Below, in pieces: positions 1 to 12,146 of a stretch of 64,000 nt of DNA. Numbering within the stretch: position 1 is the stretch's first letter; every line of letters starts with the position of its first letter. The stretch is taken from positions 15,997,289-16,061,288 of the forward strand of contig QVOM02000034.1 in assembly GCA_003586115.2 (NCBI GenBank), in the 5' to 3' direction. A program made the position numbers and the translations under genes. Origin of the DNA: Salvator merianae (taxonomy: Eukaryota > Chordata > Lepidosauria > Squamata > Teiidae). The notes beneath the pieces are model-generated. The model was not told where the DNA came from, ran no database searches, and worked only from the letters and a program-made list of their open reading frames with translations.

Positions 1-527
1 CGGCCTGCATTGGCTGCCGATCAGTTTCCGATCACAATTCAAAGTGTTGGTAATGACCTATAAAGCCCTACATGGCATCGGACCAGAATACCTCCGGAAC
101 CGTCTTCTGCCGCACGAATCCCAGCGACCAATTAGGTCCCACAGAGTTGGCCTTCTCCGGGTCCCGTCGACTAAACAATGTCGGTTGGCGGGCCCCAGGG
201 GGAGAGCCTTCTCTGTGGCGGCCCCGGCCCTTTGGAATAAACTCCCCCCAGAGATTAGAACAGCTCCCACCCTCCGTGCCTTTCGTAAATTGTTAAAGAC
301 CCATCTATGTCACCAGGCATGGGGGAACTAGATGCCCCCGGGCATATATAGTTTATGCATGGAATGACTGTGTTGCATGGTTTTAATGTTGGGTTTTTTA
401 ATTGTTTTTTATTATTAGATTGTATTATTAAAATTATATTATATTGTATTATTTTGTTGTGAGCCGCTCCGAGTCTACGGAGAGGGGCGGCATACAAATC
501 TAATAAATTAAATTAAATTAAATTAAA
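1..527 (+). mobile_element. L2-clade LINE, 3' end with tail
   Basis: This is the C-terminal end of an L2-type reverse transcriptase ORF plus its 3' UTR, cut off by the window start. The plus frame reads MTYKALHGIGPEYLRN and later RAFSVAAPALWNKLPPEIR, a signature I know from the ORF2 C-terminus of L2 elements. The frame closes near 331. The UTR ends in a CCGCTCCGAG...GGGCGGCATACAAAT block and an AAATT pentanucleotide tail at about 506-527. A 5'-truncated dead copy; the clade is assigned from memory of motifs. Confidence 0.8.
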
Positions 528-1884
528 TATCAGAGTGAAGAAATTAAGGCAGGTCTTGTGACACGGGGCATTCTATTTTCTTCCTGCCCATCAGTATTTG
601 CAGTCTGAGATGGCAGTTTCACTCAGTTTAATGAAGAGGGCAGCTCTGGCAAGCAAAAGTCCCAAGGGAGGTTTGGGCATCAAGGTTAAGGCATAAGCCT
701 CAGCAAGTACTCAGTCCCTGATGCAGACTCTGAAATTTATTGTTTGCTTTATGCATCAGATGGATTGGCCTGTTCCCTAACAGAGCTTATGCCTCATTCG
801 ACTTCTTAGCCTTTAAGGTGCCACCAGATTCTTTGTTCTTCAAGAAATGTCCAGTAGTTTCTGGCATGAAGTGCTAACTCAGCTTTCAGACTGCATCAGT
901 GTTCTGTCCGGCAGATCCTGGCATGTAGCGCTTGCTCAGCCCTCAGCTCCTATCAGCATAAACACTTCATCATGGCTGACACACTGATATGCTAAATGAG
1001 TATTGCTAGTGCACAAAGAGGTCACAGGGAAGTTAAGAAAAGGGGATTACATGGCACAGTTGACATGCTTCAAAACCTGGTAGGGAGCAGAAGTCATGGG
1101 ATGAGAGCTGTTCCCTAAAAATGCAGCTCCTCCAGCAACATAACTTGCCTACTCTTTTTCTTTTTTTTACAAAAAGGTCCTCACAGTCGAGTTCTAAACA
1201 GTTAAATATGAAACTGTCAACAAGGGCCTGTCTTAATAACCAAACTTGAGGCCTTTTATCCTGGAAGATTTATGAAGTAATTTTAAAGAGGCCCAAGCAA
1301 ACATCTGTCAATAAATTGAATGCCGGCTACAGGATTTACAAGCAAGACAAGAATTTCTCATTAAGTGCACATTAGCACTGTGGGGATCATAAATAGTAAG
1401 AGGCCAGGATGCTGAGCCTCTCAAGCTGTCATTAAAACACTATCTAAGAACTAATGAGGAAGTGATGGAAGGGTACTAATGATCCCTCAGGCTCCTTTCT
1501 TTCGGTGGTGAAAAGAAGAGTATGCAACATCACAACTCAGCCAGCTGCAGCTGAAGGCTTCGTGGTACTGCAGGCAGGTTGCTGGGACCAGACAATCTCC
1601 ACATCAACTGCCCTCTGCAGTGCCCAACAACCTCGCCCGGTGGTTGGACATGAGAGCACCAAAAGGAGCCCAGAGGGTGGGTGCCCCAGCCCCAACTCCT
1701 TCTGACAACGCATCACACAATGGAGATGCAATGGAACACGGGGACTCGAAATGCCTTATGGAGGTGTGCAGGCACCTGAGGTGATCCTGGGCATCTCCTC
1801 TGGCTGAAATGGAGACACAAACTTTCATTGCCTGCTAATTCCTAAATGGTAGAATTCAAAGATGTAGTCATGTTTGTCTGGACC
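528..1884. other. Non-coding, no recognised element
   Basis: No gene or clear repeat is visible. Part of this stretch (about 1150-1480) is AT-rich, free of recognisable transposon ends and moderately complex, so it could be single-copy sequence. Open frames here are short and show no motif. Confidence 0.4.
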
Positions 1885-2007
1885 AGTAAGCAAGGGGGTC
1901 TAGTTGCACTGTCGAGACTATCAAACAGAAAGAAGCTGGTAGCATGCTGGTAGCAATGTCGTTCTCTTTGTTAGTCTCTAACGTGCTGCCAGACCCCCTT
2001 GCTTACT
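1885..2007. repeat. 123-bp foldback element
   Basis: The outer 17 bases AGTAAGCAAGGGGGTCT recur as a perfect reverse complement at the other end. Inside, GAGACTATCAAACAGA pairs imperfectly with TCTCTTTGTTAGTCTC, so nearly the whole segment can fold into one hairpin. It has the shape of a small MITE, but no target duplication is evident and I do not recognise the family. Confidence 0.6.
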
Positions 2008-2291
2008 TCCTAAATGTTACACTACCTGATTGGTTGTAGGCAGGGTAGAGGATGGCAACACGCAAGCTGGAGGAAAATGTGATTAAGAAGAAACATTTCA
2101 TTAAGATCAGTATAGGTAGCTCCAGGCATAGATGCTGGGTACAGACATAGGATGGTAATGACTTTGGCAAGGGCAGGCGCCAATGGAGTGATCCACTACC
2201 TCATCTTGCTGAGGAACATCTTTTTATATGATTGCCAAAGGCTTATCTAAGCCAAATCTGAGAACAAGGAAGCAGATGTCTCTAGTTGGCT

Positions 2292-2293
<2 letters not shown>

Positions 2294-2332
<39 letters not shown>
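2294..2332. repeat. (AC)n microsatellite
   Basis: About 19 uninterrupted AC dinucleotides. An ordinary vertebrate microsatellite, probably length-polymorphic. Confidence 0.95.
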
Positions 2333-2334
<2 letters not shown>

Positions 2335-2569
2335 GCCTTTCCTGGCTTGGCACCCTAGACCTGGATTAATGGGTAACTGTGTTTGGAAGGCTTTTTTCTG
2401 TGCACCCAGGAATTGTTTGCTCCTTTTATTCAGGTTTTTTTTTTAAATCACTAGTCTGAATATATCCTAATACTTTCAATATCAGGTTAAAATATCTTGG
2501 TTTACCCAAGCATTCTAACCTGAGCATGATGGGAGTTGTAGGCTGTTTCCATTTTCCTAACGCTTTCTT

Positions 2570-2735
2570 AACTGCTCAAAATCCTCAAAAGTATTAAGAA
2601 GGCAGCTCAAAATACAGACTATTTTCTGGCCTTTCAAGTGGATTGGAGGTCGAATGGGAACACTAGAGTGTGGCAGCTACCACCTTCAAGCTTCCTTTGA
2701 ACCTCCCCTTTTTTTACTGCATGTAGATGCAGTCA
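2570..2735. mobile_element. Degraded GGCTGCATCCACAC-type MITE
   Basis: The right half (AGCTACCACCTTCAAGC, then a T-rich run and GCATGTAGATGCAGTC) parallels the right halves of the elements at 18096-18305 and 19238-19463. The left border is uncertain and no target duplication is visible. Confidence 0.4.
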
Positions 2736-3349
2736 TAGTTTGGCAGCAACTGGAGGATTGTGGGGTTGTGAGCAAAAACATGGTCAGTGAAAGGAGGTAA
2801 TGACCATTTTTTAATTTGTGTACTAGTGTTCTGTCTACTTCTTAACCATTCAAGGTGGCTGAGAAGAATCAATAAAAACATTTTTAAAAAGAAGGGGGGA
2901 AAGCTCACAGATATAATTAAACAAACTAAGAATAGACAGGTGGTAGCACTGAAATTAATCATAGGCTAGAGGCAGTCTTAGAGAAGAGCTTCAGCTCCAC
3001 TGCTGTCCCTGAAAGATACTGAAGTTCCTCCATGCACCCTCAGGCCCCTTCAGTGTGTGGCTTGGTATGGAGATGGGCAGACATCAGCGCTCCTCCACTG
3101 AGGTTTGAATGTCCTGCAAAGACACTACCCCTTTTTCCTCTCAGCACTTAGCCCTGAAGAGCTGAGAAGCATCAGAGTGGATTGCATAGGTGGGTATGCA
3201 GGGAGAGTTTGGCATATAGGGACATACTACTCCATATACAGATTGTCAGCCTTTTTCTGTATGGCACAAAACCAAACTATGAGGAAATTGTGCTGTAAGC
3301 CACCTTTTCTCTCCCTTGGTCCACCTGCATGGAGGAGAAAGGCAACTTA

Positions 3350-3661
3350 GGGTGATTCTACATTTGCTGGTAGACCAGACCAGCATGTGTACTAGGAGAC
3401 TCCCTTGTGCATCCCTTTTTTTTACTAGGGGATGATATACTGGACCACAGAGTGAACCACTGCAATGGCTTCCTGGGCCTTTGGAGCTTTCAGAATCCCC
3501 CTGTGCTGGTTCTGAAACTGGTGTGAGCTTTGGAACTGTCACGGGGACTGGAACAGAACAAGTTGTCCCAATGCAGACAGCCTTGCTCCATGCCAGGAGT
3601 CATTCATCCTAGCAGAGTCCAGTCTACTTGGTCTGGTCTACTGAAGTCAAGTGTGAAAAAG
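3350..3661. mobile_element. Harbinger-like MITE, TSD TTA
   Basis: Starts GGGTGATTCTACATTTGCTG and ends AAGTGTGAAAAAG, diverged versions of the shared terminus. It is flanked by TTA on both sides (3347-3349 and 3662-3664). The interior carries the TGGTCTGGTCTA and CCATCCTAG-type blocks seen in longer copies. Non-autonomous, with no transposase frame. Confidence 0.65.
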
Positions 3662-4269
3662 TTATTAAAAGTCAAAAAATGCCCCAAGAATCATTGCAAG
3701 GGAATGTGTTGTAAGCAAACTCCAAGAACAATGAAGGCAACCCAGGAACCAATTGGGGATGGAACATATGATCACACTACTCATAGCTGAGGTTGCCTTA
3801 GGGAACCCTTGTGGATACAGTCTAGGTCATGGACAGAGCTAGGGTGGGATGAGCTGGTTTCACTTTGTTTACTAGTCCCCTGGAAAAATAGTAGCTATGC
3901 TTCTGGGCTGGATAAGGATCTAAATAGGGATGTGCAAAAGGCTTTTAGCTCAGAAGGTTTCAGCTCAAAATGAACAGGTGTGAAGTTTGGAGCTTGAAAT
4001 GGATCAGCCCTAAAAAATGAAAGCCTGTTTAAGCTTGAAACAGGTGTTTTAGTGGTTCAAATGCCACTTGAAAGGTATGTTTTCTCTTCATTGATTGCCA
4101 AAGAGGAAATTTTAAATTAGATATTGCCCATTTCTGTACTGTGTTGGGGGATAGTCATTGTGCTCTACCACACAAGCAATTTTGATGCTTCCTGGAGCTA
4201 TCTATGGAAAACAATGGTGCTTTTTTGTTTCTTTATTCCCTACATCTGGAATATTCAACATGTGTCAAA

Positions 4270-4658
4270 GGGTGTTTCTGCACTTCTGTTCTGGATCTGC
4301 TGGTTCAGATTAAGGAGATGCTGGTCCTGATCTGTTCTGGATCAGCCCCTACACCAGGCAGGAATGAAAGTTCCTGGCCTCGGAGCCCCCAGGGAACCCA
4401 TTTTACTAGTGCAACAAAGTGTGCTTCTGAAATAGGTTCCCCCTACTATGCCAGTGGATCTGTTTTTATCAGGTCTACCAGTATTTCAGAGTTATACTGG
4501 ACCAGGTGGCCATTTTGGGTTTCTTGATCTGGATTATGCTCTGATCTGGTGTAGGCAGAGCATACTCGCAGGGACAGGGCTTCACTAGAGTATACCAGCG
4601 TGTGGACAAAAAAGGCCCATAAGGGCTCCGTGTTCCAGAGATAAATGCAGAAAGGCCC
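4270..4658. mobile_element. Harbinger-like MITE
   Basis: Begins GGGTGTTTCTGCACTTCTG and ends AAATGCAGAAAGGCCC. The interior has the recurrent CCCAGGGAACCCATTTTA and GGATCTGGATTATGCTC-like modules. Flanks AAA and AGA may be a decayed 3-bp duplication. Confidence 0.75.
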
Positions 4659-4868
4659 AGAGTTTTGTTCCATCATCTGGCTGTTCTGAAAAAAAAAAAA
4701 GCATTTTGTTCCAACTTAAAACCAAAGTGCAAAAAGCATTTTTGGCACATTCTTAGAATTGAACTCATCATTATCTCTATTACTGTTACCATTTCTAATA
4801 ACATTTATATATTTGAAAAGCAAACAACACAGGTCTATTTTCTCACAATGGCTCAGAGCAGATACAAT

Positions 4869-5411
4869 GGACCATTTTGCACTTTCCACCTTAGAATGGA
4901 ATAGACCCTGCAGCACGGACACTGTCCATTCTGCAGGGTCCTAATTACTTATCTGAAGGTAGCTACCAGCATTTGCGGTGCGAATGCAGGTAGCCATGCC
5001 CGATCCTTGCCATGACGGGGGCCAGGAAGTGCCCCATGGCTGCTGTGGTGATCAGCAGGCCCGCACAGCATGCAGACACACGCAAGCCTAATACCCCAAT
5101 CAGGGCGTCATGTGGGCCTGATTGCGCAGACCTGAATGCCCAGGCCCGATTGGGCCCAACTGCCCAATCGTGCATGTGCAATCAGTGCATCACTCCGGCC
5201 TGGACGCTGCACCACCAGGTAGGTGCAAACGTAGCTTACCAGGAGCTATCACCTGCTGGTAAGGTAGTGGAACACTAATTAGAACTTCACCTATATCTGC
5301 GATCGGGAGTGGCTATAGCCCGCTCCCAGCTGCTAGGGCCTCTGCAAGTTGCAGACGCACTTGACTAACCAGCATTCCTGATGCTTGCTAGTGGCAAGTG
5401 CGAACAGTCCC
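4869..5411. mobile_element. CpG-rich Harbinger-like MITE
   Basis: Opens GGACCATTTTGCACTTTCCA and closes GGCAAGTGCGAACAGTCCC. The CACGGACACTGTCC module near the left end and the TGATGCTTGCTAG block near the right end match the larger copy at 58413-59069. Flanks AAT and ATT. Open frames in it reflect its GC-rich interior. Confidence 0.7.
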
Positions 5412-5477
5412 ATTGTATTAAAACTGAGACAGCTGAGTGATGGCCATTTCACTATATCTGGGAGGACCTAACATTTG

Positions 5478-5575
5478 CCTCTCCAGATGTTGATGAATGA
5501 ACACACATCAGCCACAGCTTGATTGGCCAATGACCATGGATAACAGGAGCTGTAGTTTTGCAGTATAATTCAGAC
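5478..5575. repeat. Dispersed CCAGATGT...GCTGTAGTTT repeat
   Basis: Reads CTCCAGATGTTGATGAATG ... AGGAGCTGTAGTTTTGCAGT. This looks like a degraded member of the palindromic repeat with core 'CCAGATGTTTTGGACTACA' that is common in reptile DNA. Similar fragments lie near 44120 and 48960. Confidence 0.35.
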
Positions 5576-6394
5576 ACTACTTATCTAAGCTATTGTATTC
5601 AGATTATTTCATATTTATATTCTCAGAGTCCATACAACAGCCAAAAGGTTAAGGTGAATTTGTCTTGGAGCTATGGCATTGTGGCTGGGAAGTTCCTTGC
5701 TTTACTGTTTCCATTGCTGAAGATTTAATTTTCATCTTTGTTTTTAACATGGTAAAGCCACCACAAATATATTCTCTTCAGCCTTCTGCCCCCCCCCCTT
5801 TTTTTTTGCACAATAAATCTTATTACTCAGTACATTTACTGCCATGTGATGAAATCTGCAGCTCTATTTACCCTGGAGAATTTTCTTTATTATCCTTATT
5901 TTCCTTATGTGGTAAATCCCAGATTAACACACACATGAGAGTGCATTAAAAAGAAATGGCCTTGTGCTAAAATGAGAGGGAAAAGTCACCTTGTAGCAAT
6001 TTTAGCACATCAAACATTAATGTGAAAGTTAGCCTCAAAGTGGGGTTGGTTTTGCAAAGTTTTGCTTTGCTGAGTTTTTAATCTCACGAATTCCCCAAAT
6101 TCAAAAATACAGATTTCTGAGATTACCACAATCAAGCTGAAGAATACACTCTACAAATTAGTTATTGTTTTGCTGAAGGCAGATTGGAATATCTGGAAAA
6201 CTTAGCAAATGCTACAAGAAATCACAGCAAAAGAAGAAATACTACAGAGTCATTTCACAGGGAATAAAATATATTATCTTCTTTAATTTTCAGTGCCATA
6301 TCATTGACTCTATATTATAAAGTCAAAGTTTCCTCATACTGCCACCAAAGTTTTGGGGTCTTAACACCATATTATTATTATTAATAGTAGTAAT

Positions 6395-6395
<1 letters not shown>

Positions 6396-6425
<30 letters not shown>
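6396..6425. repeat. (CAG)n trinucleotide tract
   Basis: About nine AGC/CAG units with one CAA interruption. No surrounding reading frame suggests that it encodes glutamine. Confidence 0.9.
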
Positions 6426-6574
6426 AATCCTTATTTTTTAATTCTTCTTATTATTTAGGAACACACGTAACACACTACAGACCACTTAATGATAATTTTC
6501 TATTCAAAGTTTTCTGGTTTGTCGGGTACTTTGTCAAGGTCACCTTGTGTCCAATTGACATTTTCTTTGTTTGT

Positions 6575-7248
6575 ATCATTGTGCCTCTTCATAAATCTAT
6601 GGTGAGACCACACTTGGAATATTGTGTACAATTCTGGCGACCTCACCTCAGAAAGGATATTGTGGCCCTGGAAAAAGTGCAGGAAAGGGCAACCAGAATG
6701 ATCAAAGGACTGGCACACCTTCCTTACAAAATCAGGCTGCAATCAGGCTGTGTTTAAGAGGGGAACCTGACTGAACTATATAAATCATGCACGAGAGAGA
6801 AAAGATGGATAGAGAAAAATTATTTTCTCTATCACACAACACTAGGACCAAGGGGCAGAAGAAGCTGATGGGCAGAAGAGTAAGGGCTAACAAGGGGAAG
6901 TATTTTTTCACCTTGAGGGTCACTGGTCTGTGGAATTTACTACTGGAAGGGGTGTGACAGCAATCAGCCTGGACTGTTTTAAGAACAGATTGAAGAGATT
7001 CATGGAAGTCAGGTGTATCAACGGCTGCTAGAATGGATGCCTAAGTACTGCCTCCAGGGTGGAGAAACAGGCAGCGTGCCTCTAAACAGCATTTTCAGGG
7101 AGTTGAGAGCAGGTGAAGGTTTTGCCTTTATATTTTACTTGAGAATGCCCAGAAACAATTGGTGGGCCACTGTATGAGACAGGATGCTGGACTAGATGGG
7201 CCGTGGCCTGGTCCAGCAGGGTTCCTCTTACTTTGTTATGTTCTTATT
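6575..7248 (+). mobile_element. CR1 LINE, 3' end
   Basis: The plus frame from about 6599 reads MVRPHLEYCVQFWRPH, VALEKVQERATRMIKGL, the ORF2 C-terminus of CR1 elements. It then degenerates and runs into the 3' UTR, ending GACTAGATGGGCCGTGGCC ... TTATGTTCTTAT. This is a 5'-truncated copy with in-frame damage after about 6757. The related copy at 23344-23946 lies in the opposite orientation. Confidence 0.85.
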
Positions 7249-7254
7249 CTCCAG

Positions 7255-7600
7255 ATGTAACAGAGAGAGTTTTGGTCTCTCAGTAATTTGAAGTCTAATC
7301 AAGGATTAACGACTCAGTGAGTTATCTTCAAAGAATATGGTTAGATCCAAGCAGTGTTGTTTTTGCAGTTGTCAAACTGTTAATTTATCTGTTTGATGTC
7401 TTCCAAGTACTTCTTAAGTTTCCTAGTATTTCACTTAATGTCCCAATAACTATTGGAACTATGTTTTCCCCAGAGGCATTGAATTACAATTGGCAGATCT
7501 TTATATTTTGTGATCTTTGCCTATTCTTGCTTCTCAAGTCTAATCATCCCTTGGGATGGTCACATCTATTATTGTAACTTTATCTAAGGCACAGTAATGA
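7255..7600 (-). mobile_element. R4/Dong-like LINE fragment
   Basis: On the minus strand the frame contains TIIDVTIPRDD, resembling the IDIAIPGD motif near the end of R4/Dong-type ORFs. It continues in shifted frames through KITKYKDLQIEIQRLW and a degraded QK-LLG-ILRK-like segment. Several stops and frameshifts make it dead. Clade assignment is from recalled motifs. Confidence 0.5.
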
Positions 7601-7695
7601 CACAAGGTTGAATTTTTAAAACTCATGAAGAGGGAGGAGGAGGAGAATAAGTAGCAGCAGCTAGGATACCCTGCAGTTATCAATATGGTGCCAGA

Positions 7696-8227
7696 GGCTG
7701 TTTCTGTGCTCACCTTGCCTGGAGCAATCTTACTATTCCGGTTCATTCTCTTCTGGGATGTGAGGTACAGTTGGCATTGGGAAGGTGGAGATGCCATCTG
7801 TCCCAGTCTAACCCCAGCAGCAATGCAGACATGCCTAACTGTATCTCCGTCTCAGGCATTACCCACCTATGCCACTGATTGGCCCAAGCTCCTGTCCAGT
7901 GCATAAGGACAGGGCTGAACAGAAGGCAGTCTTCTGAACAGTCTTAGAAGGCAGTATGTCTACTCTGTACAGTGGTTCTGATAATGATCTTTGGAGGAGG
8001 TGCTTAGGCTACAAAGATCCTTGTTCCAGACCAGGTGCAGAAGCACCAATGCCTGGAGTGGAACAGATAGTGTAGAATAGCTGTAGACCTCTTTGTTCAT
8101 GCTTTCCAGTAAACCAGGATAGGGACCTCTTGGGACAATTCTGGGCCAGGACAGCACTAGTTCAATGTGGACTAAGTGCTCTAGGGAGCTGCTTGGTCTG
8201 GTCTACTGACCAAGTGCAGAAAGGGCC
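7696..8227. mobile_element. Probable Harbinger-like MITE
   Basis: The right end CAAGTGCAGAAAGGGCC is clear. The left end GGCTGTTTCTGTGCTCACC is plausible but diverged, and no duplication is seen. Only the right border is secure. Confidence 0.45.
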
Positions 8228-8579
8228 TGTGTTTCTTTACTTATCGCCTGTGAGAACAGCAGGAATAAACAGTAACGGAGAACCCAAAGAATTCTCTCAA
8301 AAGTTCAAATGTGCCCACCAGCTTAGACATATTGACAATATTTTGCACACAATATGGCTGTATCTCCATTTCAACACAGACATGCCCAGTGACAAGGAGG
8401 ACGTGGCATTTTTGTGAGGGCAAGAAACTGCACTTTACATGCAAAGGCACACAGCACAAAGATTACACCCTTCAGGGGGGCAGAAAATTCTTCATAGGGC
8501 TCATTTTGCTGCCATGCATAGAAATATTGCATCTTACCCCTTTGGCAAGGCACCCCTGCAGGAAAGTGTAGAGGTAGTT

Positions 8580-9780
8580 TTTATACTATGGGGATTACAG
8601 CCTTAAAACTGATGTTGCAATTCATAGAAAGCTGGAAAAGACCTTAAATTAAACATATTTTTAAATAAGATTGTAATGTAACACTGAGGGATGTAACATT
8701 AATGGATTAGGCTCAAAGAAACCACAGGAGGTAACTTGGTAACATATATTTAAGATATCATGAAAATAAAGATGTGGTATAGTGATTACTGAACACATTA
8801 ACACAAACCCATGTAATCCAATGAAACTATTTCTGACAGTAGTTTCAAGATGCTATTTTGAATTGTTAGAACCACATATTTCACTTAATATTCTGTTATT
8901 AAATGAAAATTTGGTAGAAACTTTATTTCAAAATATGTTCTTTAATGACTTTGTTTCTGGAAGGTTACCTCACTACTAACCATTTACGTCAATAGTAATT
9001 ATTATTCTCAAGTAACTTCTATACATTGGCAATGAAGCTGAACACCAAGTAACATCTTTTTAACATACAATCCCTTTCTATTAGAAGAATTTCAAAACTC
9101 TAGCAATGACTTTAATAAATATACCTTTCTCAGATTCTGTCTACAGGGAAATGTAAATCATTGTAATTAAAGTGCCAATAATGTGCACATTTAAAAAAAA
9201 TAATGTTATATTATTATATGAGTTATCAACAAGTTATTACCCACTTCCCAAACTGACTCTAAAATATTACAGCTAAAACATTTAAACATGTAACCTCTTA
9301 GATGAGGTTATCTAGAAACGCTAATGGTCTTTAATTTGTACTTAATTTATATTTCTCTTCATAGAAAATTGCCTCATAAGAATTAATCCTTGGCTCCACC
9401 AGTAAAAGCTGCTAACGACAGTATACATTTCAGAACTTTTGCCATTAACCTTAACATTATATTGTTGCTGGATATCCTTTTATTTTCTTAAATCAAGAAT
9501 AACTTCAGTGGCATTGGCATAACTTAATATAAAGATCAGTGAGGGTTCAAAAATAATTCCTTTTCCAAGATTTTTTTTTAAATAATGTCCCACAAGAATC
9601 AGCAAGTTTTTAAATATATACCTTTAACACTTTGAAACCTTTGTACACAGCTGGCTTCAGGAGAAGCAGCAATTTCGTCCCATGGCTGCCATTGAAAGAA
9701 TGCATTTCTTTTCACTTCTCTTCCTTCATCAGTGCCAATAGGGAAAAAAATATTGGAAGGCTGTTATGAGAAAAGTCACT
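8580..9780. other. Repeat-poor AT-rich block
   Basis: About 1.2 kb without transposon ends, microsatellites or meaningful frames. It is AT-rich with many TAAT and TTTAAA words. It could be ancient single-copy intergenic DNA or a conserved non-coding element; the sequence alone cannot tell. Confidence 0.4.
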
Positions 9781-9905
9781 GTAGTGGTGCAGTGGTTAAG
9801 AGACTAGGTTACAACCCAGGAGCCTCTCAGTTTGAAGCTCTGCTCTGCCATGGAAACTCACTGGACCTTCCTTGCTATGGCTTCACTGCCTCGTGAAATA
9901 AAATC
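9781..9905 (+). mobile_element. tRNA-headed SINE fragment
   Basis: GTGGTGCAGTGGTTAAGAG resembles an RNA polymerase III A box and AGTTTGAAGCTCTGC sits where a B box (GGTTCGANTCC) is expected. A TGCCATGGAAACTCACTGGAC tract follows, like the body of Sauria-type SINEs. The tail is missing or mutated. Confidence 0.6.
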
Positions 9906-9962
9906 TGGAGTGAAGTCCTTAAGGTGGCTGGATGGACTCTAGCAACTCCTGCAACCAGCTCA

Positions 9963-10410
9963 GGGCCTTTTTGCATGGACTCTTAATCTGGATTAAAGGT
10001 CCATGTAGTACACTTCAAGACCTCGTGGATTTGCATGTTAGTGCGGATCTACAAGGCCACGCCCCCCTGCTGCTCTGTCTGCATGAGACAGCATGGTCTG
10101 GATTAAGGAGGCCCTTAATTCAGATCATTGGTAGTCCTGATTAATCAGGGCTACTAGAAGACCAGTGGGCCTGATCCGGAACACAGGAGGCACACAGATG
10201 CATGCTTCCCATGTTTGGGACTACAGGAATTCAGAACTACCAAAAGACCCAAGGCTAAGAACTTTTGTTTCTAGCCTTCAGAGGCATGGGAGTGTGGCCA
10301 TGAAGCTCTTGCAAGCTTTGTAGTTGTGCCGTGGGCTGATCTGGCTTAGTGGGTTGGGCTAATCTGGACCCACTGATCCAGAACTACTGCAGATAAATGT
10401 AGAAAGGGTC
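9963..10410. mobile_element. Harbinger-like MITE
   Basis: Starts GGGCCTTTTTGCATGGACTC and ends AAATGTAGAAAGGGTC. The interior contains AATCTGGATTAAAGGTCCATG and paired GGATTAA modules with partial inverted symmetry. Flanks are TCA and AGA. A short plus-strand frame inside has no motif. Confidence 0.75.
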
Positions 10411-11060
10411 AGACGTGTTTACATACCTTTGAATCACACTGGCAAGGCAGAGAAGGAAACTCTGGAGCCTGATCCAATTCAGAATTTCCATACCTCTTTC
10501 CAATGTTTTTTGAGACAAGAGGATGACAGTAACATATATGAGAAATCAAGGGGAAGTCTGGTTAAGACAGTCAATAATACAACTGCTAGATATCAAAAGC
10601 ACTATGTGAACAATGCAGTGAAGTGAAATGTTAAATATTCAGAACAGACAAGTGGAAGGATGTTCTCACAGAGCATCACTGAAATATGGAATCCATCCAT
10701 TAATCATGGCTGTGGATGACTAAGGAAATAAGGATACCTGTGGCTACCTCTGGGTGGGGCATTAGTTCAATTAAGCAGAGATATCCTTAACATTTTTATC
10801 TTAATTAATTACCTCCAGAATCAGAAAAAGCACACTCATGAATGCCAACCTCTAAAAAACAAGATTGGGCTATTGAATTCATATTTAGCTTATGAGGCTG
10901 TGTCTAGTCAACTCAACATGGGAGCTCCTTGAGTGCCCCTGGGGCTGCAAGGTAAACATTCTTGTCCACATCGGACATATAGGCTGCCTCAGGGTGCAAA
11001 ATCCGCCCTTGGGGGTGTCTTATGTGCAGGGTGTGAGAAACAACTCTGCAGGCAGAACAT
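10411..11060. other. Non-coding, nothing recognised
   Basis: Mixed-composition sequence. A 65-codon frame starting with ATG at 10429 has no recognisable domain or splice context and is treated as chance. Confidence 0.4.
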
Positions 11061-11527
11061 GGCCCTTTCCACATGGGATGCTATCTTGTGCTAGTAAAGA
11101 GTCTAAGGGCCTCCCCTCCAAGCACTGGTGTGGGATAAGTTCCACCCCTGCTGGAATGTTTCATCCATATCAATGAAATTCAAAATAATATCCTATCCCA
11201 CTTTAACGGTAGACTACTGGCAAAGTAGTGGAACCACTCTGGACATGGGGGTCCATTTTGGCAGCACAGCAGGGAACAATGCTAAAATGCCCTCACCAAG
11301 AACTCCGATGGCCAGGAACTTTCTTTCCTGGTCATTAAAGGTACCGGTGTCAGTTCTGAACCCGGCCCAGCTTTCAGAGTTGGCAGGTGGGCCTGGATCG
11401 AGATCGGCTGTCCCAATGTGGATGGGCCTGTCCCATTCTAGAAGCAACCCATCCTAGCATGGGAAGAGTAGCATATCCAAGCCAGGAAATCCTGTCCTGG
11501 AATAATTAAAGTAAGTGTGAAAAGGGG
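11061..11527. mobile_element. Harbinger-like MITE, degraded
   Basis: Left end GGCCCTTTCCACATGGGATG, right end AAGTGTGAAAAGGGG. The interior modules GGCCAGGAACTTTC and CCATCCTAGCATGGGAAGAG recur in the copies at 43131-43815 and 46745-47322. The target duplication is not clear. Confidence 0.6.
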
Positions 11528-12146
11528 GTATGGCCTCATTTGCCTCCACTTCCCTCTAGTAGGGTGATGGTGGTGAAAGATGTAAACCACTGCATGAACT
11601 TTCTGCATGCTTGGTTTGGACTGAAAACGCCCCAAATCTGGGGCCTTTCAGTCTGATTATAAACCATACAGACAAAAACATTAGTTTTGCCACTGCAAGG
11701 TTTTCGGAAGCTGGGAGCTGCCATCACATGTCCAGTACATCTGCTGCCTTTGCAAAAGACTGGAACCCCCACACACCAAACATCACCTTTATCTCAGCTG
11801 TCTGGATGCTTCCTGGCAAACTGTAAAAGCAAAATGCTTATAATCTGATTCAGCCAGGCCTTTTTTAGGTTGTTATAACCTGTTCACGACAGCATCCCAG
11901 TCTAAGCGAAGACTGAAAAGTAAAATCCCAACTGTTTGTCCTAACCACCTTCTGCCATAATCCGTCAATGCATTCAACTCTGTCCTATTTCTCTGCTCTC
12001 TGGTCTTTCTTTCTTTAGCTAATGCCATTCTCAAAGCTTCTACAATAACAATGATAAAAAATTCACTATGTGGCCTTTAAGGAGCTTAATGCAAAGACCT
12101 TCGGTGTGCACAGTTGTTCTGCTTTTAACTTATTTCTGCAAAGCAG

